DNA of 45,003 nt from Rhodoferax ferrireducens (GCA_002083775.1 MTEI01000020.1:1-45003); one strand, 5' to 3'; positions 29,501 through 38,353 are shown, counted from the first letter of the stretch. Translations and numbers: made by a program. The notes: generated by a model not told the origin, from the letters alone.

Positions 29501-31529
29501 GGGTTTCTTCGTTCAGACCGGCGTTCTCACGCACCGGAGAGGCGGCAAAAAACGCCCCCTGGAAGGCATTGCCCTGCATGCGCAGCATGAGTTCGGCGCT
29601 ACCGGCCTCGTCGCGCGCGATCTGGAACGCGTCCAGGTAAAACACGCGAATCTGCTGCTCAACAATCTGTTTTTGCGCCCACGCCGGAAACGCGCCCCAG
29701 GTGGCCTCACCCAAATTACTCTGGATGATGAAGACGCCGCCTTTTTTCAGACCTGTGAGTGGATTCGAGTGACCAAACACTGCCGGGTCAGGCGACAGCA
29801 CCACGTCTAGGTGCACATATTCACTGTTGACGCGAATCAGCTCTGGCGCGGCCGACAGGTAATAGGTGGTGGGCTGGCCCTTTTTCTCGGAGCCGTATTT
29901 GGGGTTGGCCTTGATCTCGTAACCCAGCAGGTCAAACAGCGTCATGGCCAGGTTTTTACCGGTGGTGATGGCACCCCAGCCGCCAATGGAGTGCATGCGC
30001 ACGGTGATCGCGCCGGGGGGCATCAGGTTCGGGTTTTCGCTGCCGCGTACTGCCAGTTCGCGAATGCGCGGGTAGGCGGCATGCAAGGCTTCCTGGTGCA
30101 GTTCGTCCTTGGGGTTGAGCGGGTCACGGGCGAAATCGACCGACAGGTAGTAGAACGAGCGACGCTTGCCGTCGGGCAGCATGTTCTCAAACGCGCCAAT
30201 CAGCCCCTCGGGTTGCAGGTCACGCGAACCCAGGCCGTAGCAGCCCGAATACAGCCTTGGCATCTCGGCGGCTGGGATGCTGGCATACCCCGGGTTAGGC
30301 AGTTCGGCATCCAGCGGGGTATTTCGCTCGGCCGCAGCTTGACCGTTTTCCAGGCATTTGGAGAGGGTAGCGCGCACTTCGCGCATCAGCGGCAGGTCTT
30401 CGGCCAGTGGCTGGTCGGTGCGCTCCAGCACCGCCACACCTTTTTTGCCACGCAACACATGGCCCAGCACATCCCCAGGGAAGGGGCGGAACATGGTCAG
30501 GTTCACCACGCCTACCTTGAGTTTGCGGGTGGTACGCAGGTAGTCAGCCACCGCTTCAGCCTGCACAATCATGCTGCCCATACCCAGAATCAGATAGTCA
30601 GCGTCATCACATTTCCAGCTGTCGACACGGTGGTAACTGCGCCCGGTCAACTGGGCGTACTCGGCCATGCTGGCGTCGGTCATGGCAGCGATGTGGTCGA
30701 AGAAATACGGGCGCTGGCCTGCCACCGACTGCATGTAGGCGTCCTGGTTTTGTACCGAGCCCGACAGCATCGGTGCATCCACGTCCCAGATCGCCGGCAC
30801 ACGGCGGCGTTTGGGGCCGTACAACATGGCCTGCGCCGGGGTGGGGGTGTCAATCAGGTCGTCGGGTTTGCCAAGGAATTCAGCCACCAGTTCGCGCTCG
30901 GGCAGGCGCGCCGACTCAATCAGGTGGGTGGTCAGAAAACCATCCTGGCCCACGATGGCCGGTGTCAGCGACAGCTCAGCCACTTTGCGTGCGATCAGGT
31001 TCAGGTCGGCCGCTTCGGTGGCGTTTTTGGCCAACACCTGGATGAAGCCAGTGTCGTCGATGCAGTGGTAGTCATCATGACCAGCGTGCACATTCAGGCT
31101 GGCCTTGGTGATGGCCCGGCAACCCATGTTGAGCACATAAGGCAGGCGTTTGCCCACCGTGGCGTAGAGCGACTCGTGCATGAAAGCAATGCCCTGACCC
31201 GACGAAAAGTTGGTCGCGCGCAGGCCGGTCATCGACATGCCGGCGGTGACGCCCGCAGCAGCGTGTTCGGACTCGGGTTCGACAAAAATCAGCGGCCGGT
31301 CTGAAATGTTCAGGTGACCGGCAGACACTTCCTCGGCCCAGTATTCGCCCATCTGCGTTGACGGAGTGATTGGGTAGGCTCCGGCCGCATCTGACGCCTC
31401 ACGCTCAACATGGATGACCGCCGTGTTGCCGTCCACCGCATCGCGAATGCCGGGGTATTTGACCTGGCTGAGGTCGGTCGCGGCCGCGCTGGCGTCACCC
31501 GTCAGGAAATGGAGCATTTTTTTGAGCAT
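26553..31529 (-). CDS. nifJ: Extra-long pyruvate:ferredoxin (flavodoxin) oxidoreductase (1658 aa)
   Basis: It oxidises pyruvate with CoA to acetyl-CoA and CO2, reducing ferredoxin or flavodoxin. Domains in order: pyruvate-binding alpha part (AYPITPSTQMGEYWAEE, residues about 51-67), gamma part (GGWGAITTGKNLAMTLFDLL, about 520-560), two [4Fe-4S] motifs (CTACGACYTVC from 809; CKSCALCVTVC from 943), the proximal cluster (CLGCGE from 1021, then STGCTS and YAVCPPEHG) and the TPP site (GGDGAMYDIGFQNLSR, about 1240). Most family members have about 1170-1230 residues; this one has several insertions plus a C-terminal ferredoxin-like domain (CTACDEC from 1587, CTAGC at 1629-1633). It lies inside the rnf operon, between rnfB and rnfC. 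Confidence 0.93.
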   Translation of the reverse strand: MLKKMLHFLTGDASAAATDLSQVKYPGIRDAVDGNTAVIHVEREASDAAGAYPITPSTQMGEYWAEEVSAGHLNISDRPLIFVEPESEHAAAGVTAGMSMTGLRATNFSSGQGIAFMHESLYATVGKRLPYVLNMGCRAITKASLNVHAGHDDYHCIDDTGFIQVLAKNATEAADLNLIARKVAELSLTPAIVGQDGFLTTHLIESARLPERELVAEFLGKPDDLIDTPTPAQAMLYGPKRRRVPAIWDVDAPMLSGSVQNQDAYMQSVAGQRPYFFDHIAAMTDASMAEYAQLTGRSYHRVDSWKCDDADYLILGMGSMIVQAEAVADYLRTTRKLKVGVVNLTMFRPFPGDVLGHVLRGKKGVAVLERTDQPLAEDLPLMREVRATLSKCLENGQAAAERNTPLDAELPNPGYASIPAAEMPRLYSGCYGLGSRDLQPEGLIGAFENMLPDGKRRSFYYLSVDFARDPLNPKDELHQEALHAAYPRIRELAVRGSENPNLMPPGAITVRMHSIGGWGAITTGKNLAMTLFDLLGYEIKANPKYGSEKKGQPTTYYLSAAPELIRVNSEYVHLDVVLSPDPAVFGHSNPLTGLKKGGVFIIQSNLGEATWGAFPAWAQKQIVEQQIRVFYLDAFQIARDEAGSAELMLRMQGNAFQGAFFAASPVRENAGLNEETLFRAIEKQLEAKFGGKGGRVVQNNLTVVKRGYVETHEITDKPLGSHALAAIKAGGGLPTMLLRTPVADAKHLPPVADLHRFWEQTGHFYATGKGNDNLVDPFIGASLVPAATGIYRDMTGIRFEHPVWQAENCTACGACYTVCPDSAIPGLVNSVPEVFTTALQRIETGGTPTRFLRRAVRVAEKKLRALITGDGVAVRPLMDQAIAATIADAPEEERTKLTAEFELLKAELGNFQFATTKPYWTQKEKKAPGSGGLFSITVNPLTCKSCALCVTVCEDNALKMVTQTEASVKTLRQDWDFWLDLPTTSKDYSRIDNLDEKVGALDTLLLDKATYNSMNCGDGACLGCGEKTAIHLFTAAAAALMQPRVRDYVARLDQLIIDLEQHMRNRLANAIDLSDASAVVSAVNASSSDLTLSTLAASLSANKPSQPLDPAWIKRTAQLLDKLKDLRWRYVEGPSKRGRADMGMVNSTGCTSVWGSTYPYHPYPFPWTSHLFQDSPSVAMGLFEGHMAKMAEGFKAVRLAELELKGEYIDERDADFFKRFDWPQFTDDEWHLCPPVVSLGGDGAMYDIGFQNLSRAMMSGKPIKVLVVDTQVYSNTGGQACTSGFISQVSDMAPYGKAMHGKTEIRKEMSVIAMAHRTSFVLQSTIAHVTHLLEGYIDGLNSRRPALFNIYAVCPPEHGVGDDKSVDQSKLAVESRAYPLFRYDPDAGTTFSECVSLEGNPSMETDWPVYSLPYLDEAGEQQRMELPVTFADFAATEGRFGKQFRKAPPETWNDAMLPLAELLTLPQDEREGLYPYIWATDTKNRLMRLLVSKELVLACEERQNFWKQLKDVAKRPEDNTVVNDAAIAERVRTELMQRISASLGLSGGNFQPAAQAVPAAAQPGVVEAAAAVPSGGYEACWVDTPECTACDECTTLAPKVFAYNDQKQVVVVNAKGAKYKDLVKAAEKCTAGCLHPGTPWDASEPGLDKLLARAAKYN

Positions 31530-31586
31530 GATGGTGTTCCCGGAGAAAAATTAAATCGTTGGGCGAGTCGCTACAGGCGGACCGTC

Positions 31587-32426
31587 TTAATGTTTGAGTG
31601 GCAACGGGTCGTTGCGCAGAATCTTTTTGGCCGAATGCCCGCGCGCGCCTTGCTCCGGATCTTCGAACCAGACGATGGCACCAGTGGGGCAGCGGTCGGT
31701 GAGGCTGCGGCTGGCCTTGTCGTTCCAGTCGTAGTCGATTTCGACCAGGTTGTTTTTGATGGTCAGCAGGCCCGGTGGCGCATCGGCCACACACTTGCCG
31801 CAGGCTGTGCAGGCCACTTCGCAGGCCGCTTCGGCAGCGTCACCATCGGCGCGGTTGCGGCAGGCAATCCAAAGTTTGCGGGCTACTGGCTGCAGCGAGA
31901 ACAGGCCTTTGGGGCAGACTTCGACGCAATCATTGCAGGCGGTGCATTTGTCGGGGTCGACCACTGGCAGGCCGTGCCGGTCCAGGTGAATCGCCTCCTG
32001 TTTGCAGACGGTGACGCAGTCGCCCAGCCCTAGGCAGCCCCAGACGCACTCTTTGCCACCGCCACTCACCACCGCCGCTGCCCGGCAGGTGGACAAACCG
32101 GCGTAGCGCGCCCGGGTGTAGGCCACATGTTTGCCACCGGCACAGGCCAGCCGTGCCACCCGCCGCTCCACGTCGCCCGCATCCACACCCAGCAAATTGG
32201 CAATGGCGCTGAGCTGCAAGGCACTGCTGACGGTGCACTGCGCCGGCACCACGTCGCCAGCGATCACTTTCTCGGCAAAGTTGCGGCAACCCGCCAAGCC
32301 ACAGGCGCCGCAATTGGATTTGGGCAGCAGCTCTTCCACTGCCTCGATGCGCGGGTCTTCAAAAACGAACAGGCGCCGGTTCGCGAAGGCCAGCACGCCC
32401 GCCAGCGTGATGCCCAGCGCGGCCAT
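31587..32426 (-). CDS. rnfB: Electron transport complex subunit RnfB (279 aa)
   Basis: The ferredoxin-type subunit that takes electrons from ferredoxin. The short N-terminal anchor AALGITLAGVLAFANRRLFV is followed by the [4Fe-4S] domain SNCGACGLAGCRNFAEKVIA and a second Cys set CVWGCLGLGDCVTVC. The ferredoxin repeat CTACNDCVEVCPKG and CEVACTACGKCVADAP supply further clusters. The frame is open upstream of this ATG (VSTIGSAGLFM) without an obvious start codon, so an alternative start that lengthens the anchor is possible. The end, LTDRCPTGAIVWFEDPEQGA, is longer than in enterobacterial RnfB. It precedes nifJ by 57 bp. Confidence 0.9.
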   Translation of the reverse strand: MAALGITLAGVLAFANRRLFVFEDPRIEAVEELLPKSNCGACGLAGCRNFAEKVIAGDVVPAQCTVSSALQLSAIANLLGVDAGDVERRVARLACAGGKHVAYTRARYAGLSTCRAAAVVSGGGKECVWGCLGLGDCVTVCKQEAIHLDRHGLPVVDPDKCTACNDCVEVCPKGLFSLQPVARKLWIACRNRADGDAAEAACEVACTACGKCVADAPPGLLTIKNNLVEIDYDWNDKASRSLTDRCPTGAIVWFEDPEQGARGHSAKKILRNDPLPLKH

Positions 32427-32506
32427 GAACAGGCCTGCACTACCAATGGTTGAGACGAGGTCTAACGTAAAAACTCCATAAATATCAAAGCCAGCCCCGG
32501 CGGGGC

Positions 32507-33508
32507 TCAGGCGTTCAGTTCAGGAAAATAAGCGGTTTTGCGGCGGCTGCCGTCCTTGCCCACCAGCAAGGCGTCCACCTGGGGCAGGGCGGCGGCCAGT
32601 GCCAGCGCCTTGTCTGCCCCCATCACCATGAACGCGGTGGACAGGCCGTCAGCCATCAGCCCGGTGGGTGCCAGCACCGTGGCGCTGGCCAGGGTGGTGG
32701 GCGAGTCGCCCGTGGCCGGGTCAAAAATATGGTGGTGGCGGTAGTCCGGGCTGAAGGTGGTCTCGTAGTCGCCAGAGGTGGCGAGCTGGCGACCATCCAA
32801 CGGTACTCGGGCGGCCAAAGCGTCGGTCTGCCGGGGGTCTTTGATGCCCAGCACCCAGGGCTGGTTGGCAGCCTTGTTGCCAAGAGCACCAAACTCGCCG
32901 GTGTCCAGCAGAGCGTGGGTGATGCCTCTGGCGCGCAGTGCTGCCAGTGCCAGATCGACCGCGTAACCCTGTGCCAGCCCGTTGAGGGTGATGGCCATGC
33001 CCGGCCGTGCCAGTTGAATCTGGTTGGCATCTACGCGCAAGCCTTGCCAGTTGACAAGCGCTTTGGCCTCGGTGATGGCCTGCGGCGCGGGCAACGCGCC
33101 GCGCGTCTGTGCTTGGCTGAAGGCCAGCCAAAGGGGTTGTACGGTGATGTCAAATGCGCCGCCTGTCTGGCTGGCGAGCTGCCGGGCATAGGCCAGCACT
33201 TTGCGCACATGGGCGTCGGGGTGGCTGAGCTGGCCGGTGGCATTGAGTTGGAAAACCTGGCTGCTCGTCTGGTGCAGGCTCATCAGCGCATCCACCAGGC
33301 TGACTTGCGCCAAGGCGTCATCAATGGCAGCCTGCGCAGTCACCGGGTCGTGGTGCAGCACCCGGATGGACACAGTGGTGCCAAAGGCCCGGCCAGAGCC
33401 TGTATGGGTCGTCAGTTCAGGCTGAGCGTTGGGCCGCGATCCCAGATAGGTCAGCCCCGCCAGAGAACCCAGACCCAGAGAGGCAGAAAGCAAGGTACGA
33501 CGGTGCAT
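32507..33508 (-). CDS. apbE: FAD:protein FMN transferase (333 aa)
   Basis: It attaches FMN covalently to Thr of RnfG and RnfD. A signal-type N-terminus (MHRRTLLSASLGLGSLAGLT) sends it to the periplasm, where the targets lie. Motifs include GSGRAFGTTVSIRV, TGGAFDITVQPLW, LNGLAQGYAVD and the metal and substrate region LLDTGEFGALGNKA, followed by HHHIFDPATGDSPT and LMADGLSTAFMVMGADKAL. This is a full-length ApbE (RnfF). As the first gene of the operon it lies next to a regulated promoter region with repeats. The gap to rnfB is 80 bp. Confidence 0.92.
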   Translation of the reverse strand: MHRRTLLSASLGLGSLAGLTYLGSRPNAQPELTTHTGSGRAFGTTVSIRVLHHDPVTAQAAIDDALAQVSLVDALMSLHQTSSQVFQLNATGQLSHPDAHVRKVLAYARQLASQTGGAFDITVQPLWLAFSQAQTRGALPAPQAITEAKALVNWQGLRVDANQIQLARPGMAITLNGLAQGYAVDLALAALRARGITHALLDTGEFGALGNKAANQPWVLGIKDPRQTDALAARVPLDGRQLATSGDYETTFSPDYRHHHIFDPATGDSPTTLASATVLAPTGLMADGLSTAFMVMGADKALALAAALPQVDALLVGKDGSRRKTAYFPELNA

Positions 33509-33520
33509 TCAAATTCCCTG

Positions 33521-33560
33521 TAAACATTTGTACGCATTTGCGGACATTTGTGAACATTTT
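33521..33560 (-). repeat. Four tandem 10-bp repeats in the apbE leader
   Basis: TAAACATTTG, TACGCATTTG, CGGACATTTG and TGAACATTTT follow in exact 10-bp register, beginning 13 bp from the apbE start codon. In the mRNA the unit reads CAAATG followed by four variable bases. One helical turn per unit suggests cooperative protein binding, or a repeated RNA site near the ribosome-binding region. Confidence 0.65.
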
Positions 33561-33586
33561 AAATTCAAAACAGGGTTTTTCGAACA

Positions 33587-33615
33587 AGTGTAAATTTGAC
33601 GTTACACCTGTACAA
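33587..33615 (-). promoter_or_regulatory. Promoter and operator of the apbE-rnf-nifJ operon
   Basis: On the minus strand, TTGTAC (33610-33615) and TACACT (33587-33592) are 17 bp apart. The inverted repeat GTGTAA (33588-33593) and TTACAC (33602-33607), with 8 bp between, lies over the spacer and -10 box, as a repressor site would. An 18-bp perfect palindrome, GGCCCGATGCATCGGGCC, is at 33655-33672. No sigma-54 promoter was seen here. Confidence 0.6.
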
Positions 33616-33710
33616 AAATATGCTAAGTCATTGATTTATATAGATACCGCGCGTGGCCCGATGCATCGGGCCGATTTCCCAGCTATGGCGCAGGGGCCTG
33701 AGGGCGTGCG

Positions 33711-34340
33711 CTATTTTCCTAATATGGGAAACAGTTTCACCAATCCGTCTGACATCACCTCCACCGCCAGCGCCGCCAGAATCAGCCCCATGAGGCGGGT
33801 CATGACGTTGATGCCGGTTTTGCCCAGCCGGTGCGCAATGGGTTGCGCCAGGGAAAAGCACAGCGCCGTGGCCAGCGCGACCACCACACCGTAGCCCACC
33901 AGGGTGGTGAGTTGCAGCACGGTTTTGGCCTTGTCGGCATAAATCACCACGGTGGACATGGTGGCCGGGCCGGTAAGTAACGGAATGGTCAGCGGCACCA
34001 CCGCAATGCTGGCGCGGGCGGCGGCGTCGTGCATTTCTTCTTCGTTGGATTTGGCCTCGGCGGGCTGGGCGTTGAGCATGGCCAGCGCCGAAGTCAGCAG
34101 CAGCATGCCACCGCCCACCTGGAAGCTGGCCAGCGAGATGCCGAAAAATTCCAGAATATGCAGTCCCATCAAAGCGCTCACAGCAATCACCACAAAGGTG
34201 CTGAAAGACGAGATCAGGATCGTGCGGCGGCGCTGCTCCGGCGTGAAGTCCAGCGTGTAGTGAATGAAGAACGGCACGATCGCCAAGGGGTTGACGATGG
34301 CCAGCAGGGTGACGAGTGGTTTGAAATCCATGGAGGGCAT
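33711..34340 (-). CDS. MarC-family integral membrane protein (209 aa)
   Basis: A six-helix membrane protein of the MarC/UPF0056 family, whose transport function is not settled. FKPLVTLLAIVNPLAIVPFF (the N-P in helix 1), TLDFTPEQRRRTILISSFST, AVVPLTIPLLTGPATMSTVV (conserved P-x-x-x-GP) and NVMTRLMGLILAALAVEVMS are family landmarks. The start may be the ATG at 34340 or the one three codons later at 34331; both are far more likely than an upstream start that runs into the divergent gene. The gene converges on nothing: its end faces the apbE control region. Confidence 0.87.
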   Translation of the reverse strand: MPSMDFKPLVTLLAIVNPLAIVPFFIHYTLDFTPEQRRRTILISSFSTFVVIAVSALMGLHILEFFGISLASFQVGGGMLLLTSALAMLNAQPAEAKSNEEEMHDAAARASIAVVPLTIPLLTGPATMSTVVIYADKAKTVLQLTTLVGYGVVVALATALCFSLAQPIAHRLGKTGINVMTRLMGLILAALAVEVMSDGLVKLFPILGK

Positions 34341-34437
34341 GTTAGTCGCAAGCGACAAGGCCCCGGCAGGATGGGTCTCGTGGACAATCCTGATCACATC
34401 CTTTGACCCACCACAACTGCCAACCAAGGAACTGCGC

Positions 34438-35130
34438 ATGACCACATATATAGAACTCACTGCCGCCGATGGTTTTTGTTTTCCCGCCTACCAGGCGCTG
34501 CCTGCGGGCCCGGCGAAGGGCGCGGTGGTGGTGCTGCAGGAGATTTTTGGCTTGAACGCGCATATTCGCGCCGTGGCCGACGGCTTTGCTCAAGCGGGCT
34601 ACCTGGCGCTGGCACCGTCCACCTTTCACCGCGTCAAGCCCGGGGTGGAGATGGGCTACACCCCCGAAGACATTGCTGCCGGTGTGGCGCTGAAGGCGCA
34701 GGTGGAAGGCTTGCCCGCCCTGGGTGTGCTGCGCGACATACAGGCCACCATCGACCATGCCGCAGCCTCCGTGGCCAGCGGCAAGGTGGCGGTGGTGGGT
34801 TATTGCTGGGGCGGGTTGCTGACCTGGCGCGCGGCCTGCCTGCTGGACCACATTGCTGCGGCGGTGCCGTATTACGGCGGTGGCATGACCCAGCCCGCCG
34901 AGGTGGCCCGCATGCCCAAAGTGCCGGTGCTGGCGCACTTTGCCCGGCAAGACGCCTCCATCCCTCTGGAGGGCGTGGAAGCCTTTCGGCAAGCGCACCC
35001 GGAGGTTGAATGCCATCTGTATGACGCCAGCCACGGTTTCAACTGCGACCACCGCGCCGCTTTCAATGCTGATGCGGCTGCCTTGGCCCGCCAGCATACG
35101 CTGGACTTTATAAGCCAAAATATGCTCTAG
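34438..35130 (+). CDS. Dienelactone hydrolase family protein (230 aa)
   Basis: An alpha/beta hydrolase with the Cys-Asp-His triad of dienelactone hydrolase: Cys in VVGYCWGGLLTW (about residue 123), Asp in HFARQDASIPLEG (about 170) and His in YDASHGFNCDHR (about 201). VVVLQEIFGLNAHIRAVADG is the usual oxyanion-hole and E-x-x-G region near the N-terminus. The ATG at 34438 is chosen over a longer frame that overlaps the divergent marC region. Length matches the family. The exact substrate cannot be told; many such enzymes hydrolyse chloroaromatic lactones, others act more broadly. Confidence 0.87.
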   Translation: MTTYIELTAADGFCFPAYQALPAGPAKGAVVVLQEIFGLNAHIRAVADGFAQAGYLALAPSTFHRVKPGVEMGYTPEDIAAGVALKAQVEGLPALGVLRDIQATIDHAAASVASGKVAVVGYCWGGLLTWRAACLLDHIAAAVPYYGGGMTQPAEVARMPKVPVLAHFARQDASIPLEGVEAFRQAHPEVECHLYDASHGFNCDHRAAFNADAAALARQHTLDFISQNML

Positions 35131-35160
35131 ACCTTGTAAATAAAGGGCTGGAAGCTATTG
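35123..35160. repeat. Dispersed palindromic repeat
   Basis: GCTCTAGACCTTGTAAATAA then AGGGCTGGAAGCTATTG, a degenerate member of the interspersed family, between two convergent genes. Confidence 0.5.
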
Positions 35161-36057
35161 TGTTGATAGTAAAAAGTTGCGCACCTGGGGCAGGGTGTGC
35201 TCAGGCGCTTCTTCTTGCGGCAGGTGGCCCACGCCGTCCAGCGCCAGCAGCTGGCTGTGCGCCAGGGCCTGGGTGTAGTCGGTCGCGTTGCTGAATGGAA
35301 TCATCGCGTCCTGCTGGCCCCACACCAGCAGCGTAGGTGCGCGGATGCTTTGGAGCAACGGCACCGGGTCCACCAGCACGCTTTGCTGCATGCGCGCGAT
35401 CATGGCGCTGCGCGAGCCGGGCGCCAACATCAGCTGGTGGTAGCGGGTGGTGCGCTCGTCGGTCAGGGCGCTGGCATCGGCATAAGCGGGTGCCAGATTC
35501 ATGCGCAGCAGCCATTTGGGCAGCGAAAACCGCATCAGCTGCAGCGTGGCGGGCACGTCAGGTGCCTCACCATAGGCAAAACCCGGGCTGGCGAAACCGT
35601 CCGGGGCCACCAGCACCAGCTTGTTGACGCGCTCGGGGTGGGTGGCGGCCAGCGTCCAGGCGATGCGCCCGCCCATGGAGTGCCCGACCACGCTGGCACG
35701 TGGAATGGCCAATTGGTCCAGCAGCGCCAGAACAAGCGCCACTGAGCGGCTATCGGTGTAATCGCCGGTGGGGTCTGGGCTGCTCAGGCCACTGCCGGGC
35801 AAATCGAGCCGAACCACGCGCAGTTGCTGCGACAGGTCTTGGGCCCAGGGCTCCCAGGTGTGCAGGCTGCTGCCAAAACCGTGGATCAGCAGCACCGCCG
35901 GGGCGTCACGTGGGCCGCTGTCGCGCACATGCAAGTCCACGCCCAGCACGTTCATGCGGTCGGAGGGGGCGGCCTGGTAGGTGCGCTGCAGTTGCGCCAG
36001 ATCGAGGTCGGGCGTCCACAGTAACCACAGGCTCAAAAGAAGGATCAACACCGGCAT
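35155..36057 (-). CDS. Alpha/beta hydrolase, membrane-anchored or secreted (300 aa)
   Basis: The N-terminus VLILLLSLWLLWTPDLDLAQ is a hydrophobic anchor or signal. The fold motifs are LLIHGFGSSLHTWEPWAQDL (oxyanion hole), the nucleophile elbow VVGHSMGGRIAW with Ser near residue 125, the acid in VWGQQDAMIPF (about 252) and His in LDGVGHLPQEEAPEHT (about 279). All triad residues are present. RVVRLDLPGSGLSSPDPTGD is typical of the family. The substrate is unknown. It starts 14 bp after the CorA-type gene and may be co-transcribed with it. Confidence 0.85.
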   Translation of the reverse strand: MPVLILLLSLWLLWTPDLDLAQLQRTYQAAPSDRMNVLGVDLHVRDSGPRDAPAVLLIHGFGSSLHTWEPWAQDLSQQLRVVRLDLPGSGLSSPDPTGDYTDSRSVALVLALLDQLAIPRASVVGHSMGGRIAWTLAATHPERVNKLVLVAPDGFASPGFAYGEAPDVPATLQLMRFSLPKWLLRMNLAPAYADASALTDERTTRYHQLMLAPGSRSAMIARMQQSVLVDPVPLLQSIRAPTLLVWGQQDAMIPFSNATDYTQALAHSQLLALDGVGHLPQEEAPEHTLPQVRNFLLSTQ

Positions 36058-36070
36058 AGCTTCCAGAATA

Positions 36071-37225
36071 CTAGCGCGCCGAGCGTTCCAAGTAACGCTT
36101 GCGCCAGAAAAACACCACCAGCACGAAGGCCGTCAGCGCCATCGTGCCCACGGCCAACCAGAAGCCGTTGGAGCGATGCAGCAGCGGTATGAACTCGAAG
36201 TTCATGCCAAAAATGCCCGCAATCAGGTTCAGCGGCAGAAACACTGCGGTGAGCACGGTCAAGGTGCGCATGACCTCGTTGGTGCGGTGGCTTTGCGCGT
36301 TGAAGTGGATCTGCACCGCTGTCTCGGCGTTTTGCTCCAGCTGGCGCACGTGGTGCACCACCCGGTCGATGTGCTCCAGCACATCGCGGCTGCGCACCTG
36401 CAACAGGTCGCGCTCGTGGTGGCTCAGGTGGACATCGCTTTGGGGCCAGTTTTTCAGCGCCTCAATCCAGTCCTGGATGGCGCTACGCTGGTCGTCACAA
36501 ATCTCGTCGAGTTTGTGCAGGGCCTGGCGCGCGTCCAGCAGCGTGCTCCAGTTGGCGAAGCGCGCCTTCGGGTTGAGCAACTCGGTTTGCCAGTGGTCAA
36601 GCTGGTGGGTGAGTTCGCGGCGCAGCGACAAAAAGCCGTCCACCATGTGGTTGACCATGCGCAGCATCAGGTCCGCTGAGTTGCCAGGCACCCCGCGCGC
36701 CCCGGCGGAGCGGGCGTCTGGCGTGGCCCCGGCAGTCGCCGGACTCACACCGCCGCCAGCCGCCAGCAAGCGTTGGGCATAGCTGTCACGCAGGCTGCAG
36801 CCGTCAGGGTGAACGCTGAGCAGCATCTGGTCCAGCACCGCAAAGCCGACCGGATGGGTGTCCAAACGCCGCAGCACGGTCGGTCCGCGCTTGCCTGAGG
36901 GCAGCAGTTTATTGTCGCCCGCACTGTCTGTGGTTGGGGTGGCCTCACCCAAGCGGTGAAACACCAGCAGGTCGTACTGCGAGGTGTAGTCAAAGCGCGA
37001 GGGCAACTGCTGGTTGAGCAGGTCAGAGATATGCAGGTCCACCAGCTGCACATCGCACAACCGCTGCACAGCGCTTTGCAGCGCCAGCTGCCACTGCGCC
37101 AGCTCGGTGCGCGTGAAGCTGAGCCACAGGAAACCAGCGTGCGGGCCTGGCAGCGCCTCTAACGCATCGGGCGTGGGGATGGCGATTTCTGCAACCCGGC
37201 TGCCGTGGATGGTGAAAGCTCGCAT
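36071..37225 (-). CDS. CorA-family divalent cation transporter (384 aa)
   Basis: A pentameric Mg2+-type channel. The long N-terminal cytoplasmic part (about 1-320) ends in a coiled helix (LSHHERDLLQVRSRDVLEHI then DRVVHHVRQLEQNAETAVQI), followed by two membrane segments: TLTVLTAVFLPLNLIAGIFG and WLAVGTMALTAFVLVVFFWR. Between them is the selectivity motif GMN (FGMNFEFIPLL). The insertion GGGVSPATAGATPDARSAGA near residue 180 is unusual and probably a loop. The basic end KRYLERSAR is typical. CorA, ZntB and related transporters share this layout, so the ion is not certain. Confidence 0.88.
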   Translation of the reverse strand: MRAFTIHGSRVAEIAIPTPDALEALPGPHAGFLWLSFTRTELAQWQLALQSAVQRLCDVQLVDLHISDLLNQQLPSRFDYTSQYDLLVFHRLGEATPTTDSAGDNKLLPSGKRGPTVLRRLDTHPVGFAVLDQMLLSVHPDGCSLRDSYAQRLLAAGGGVSPATAGATPDARSAGARGVPGNSADLMLRMVNHMVDGFLSLRRELTHQLDHWQTELLNPKARFANWSTLLDARQALHKLDEICDDQRSAIQDWIEALKNWPQSDVHLSHHERDLLQVRSRDVLEHIDRVVHHVRQLEQNAETAVQIHFNAQSHRTNEVMRTLTVLTAVFLPLNLIAGIFGMNFEFIPLLHRSNGFWLAVGTMALTAFVLVVFFWRKRYLERSAR

Positions 37226-37245
37226 CGTCTGGTGGTATATAAGAA

Positions 37246-37284
37246 ATAGCCTTGTAGCCCTTATAGAGAAAGGGCGAGTAGCTA

Positions 37285-37287
<3 letters not shown>
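37246..37287. repeat. Dispersed palindromic repeat
   Basis: ATAGCCTTGTAGCCCTTATA then GAGAAAGGGCGAGTAGCTAT, a member of the interspersed family, between hemB and the CorA-type gene. Confidence 0.6.
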
Positions 37288-38328
<1,041 letters not shown>

Positions 38329-38353
38329 TCATGACATTATTTTTGGCAGTGAC

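Noticed and set aside
28344..31304. Long open plus-strand frames of 488 and 497 codons opposite nifJ
   Set aside because: They lie antisense to clear NifJ motifs in GC-rich sequence, lack family motifs and ribosome sites and are typical shadows.
33587..33720. Sigma-54 or NifA-type (TGT-N10-ACA) control of the rnf-nifJ operon
   Set aside because: TGT and ACA pairs near the promoter are 12 bp apart, not 10, and no GG-N10-GC element lies at a useful distance.
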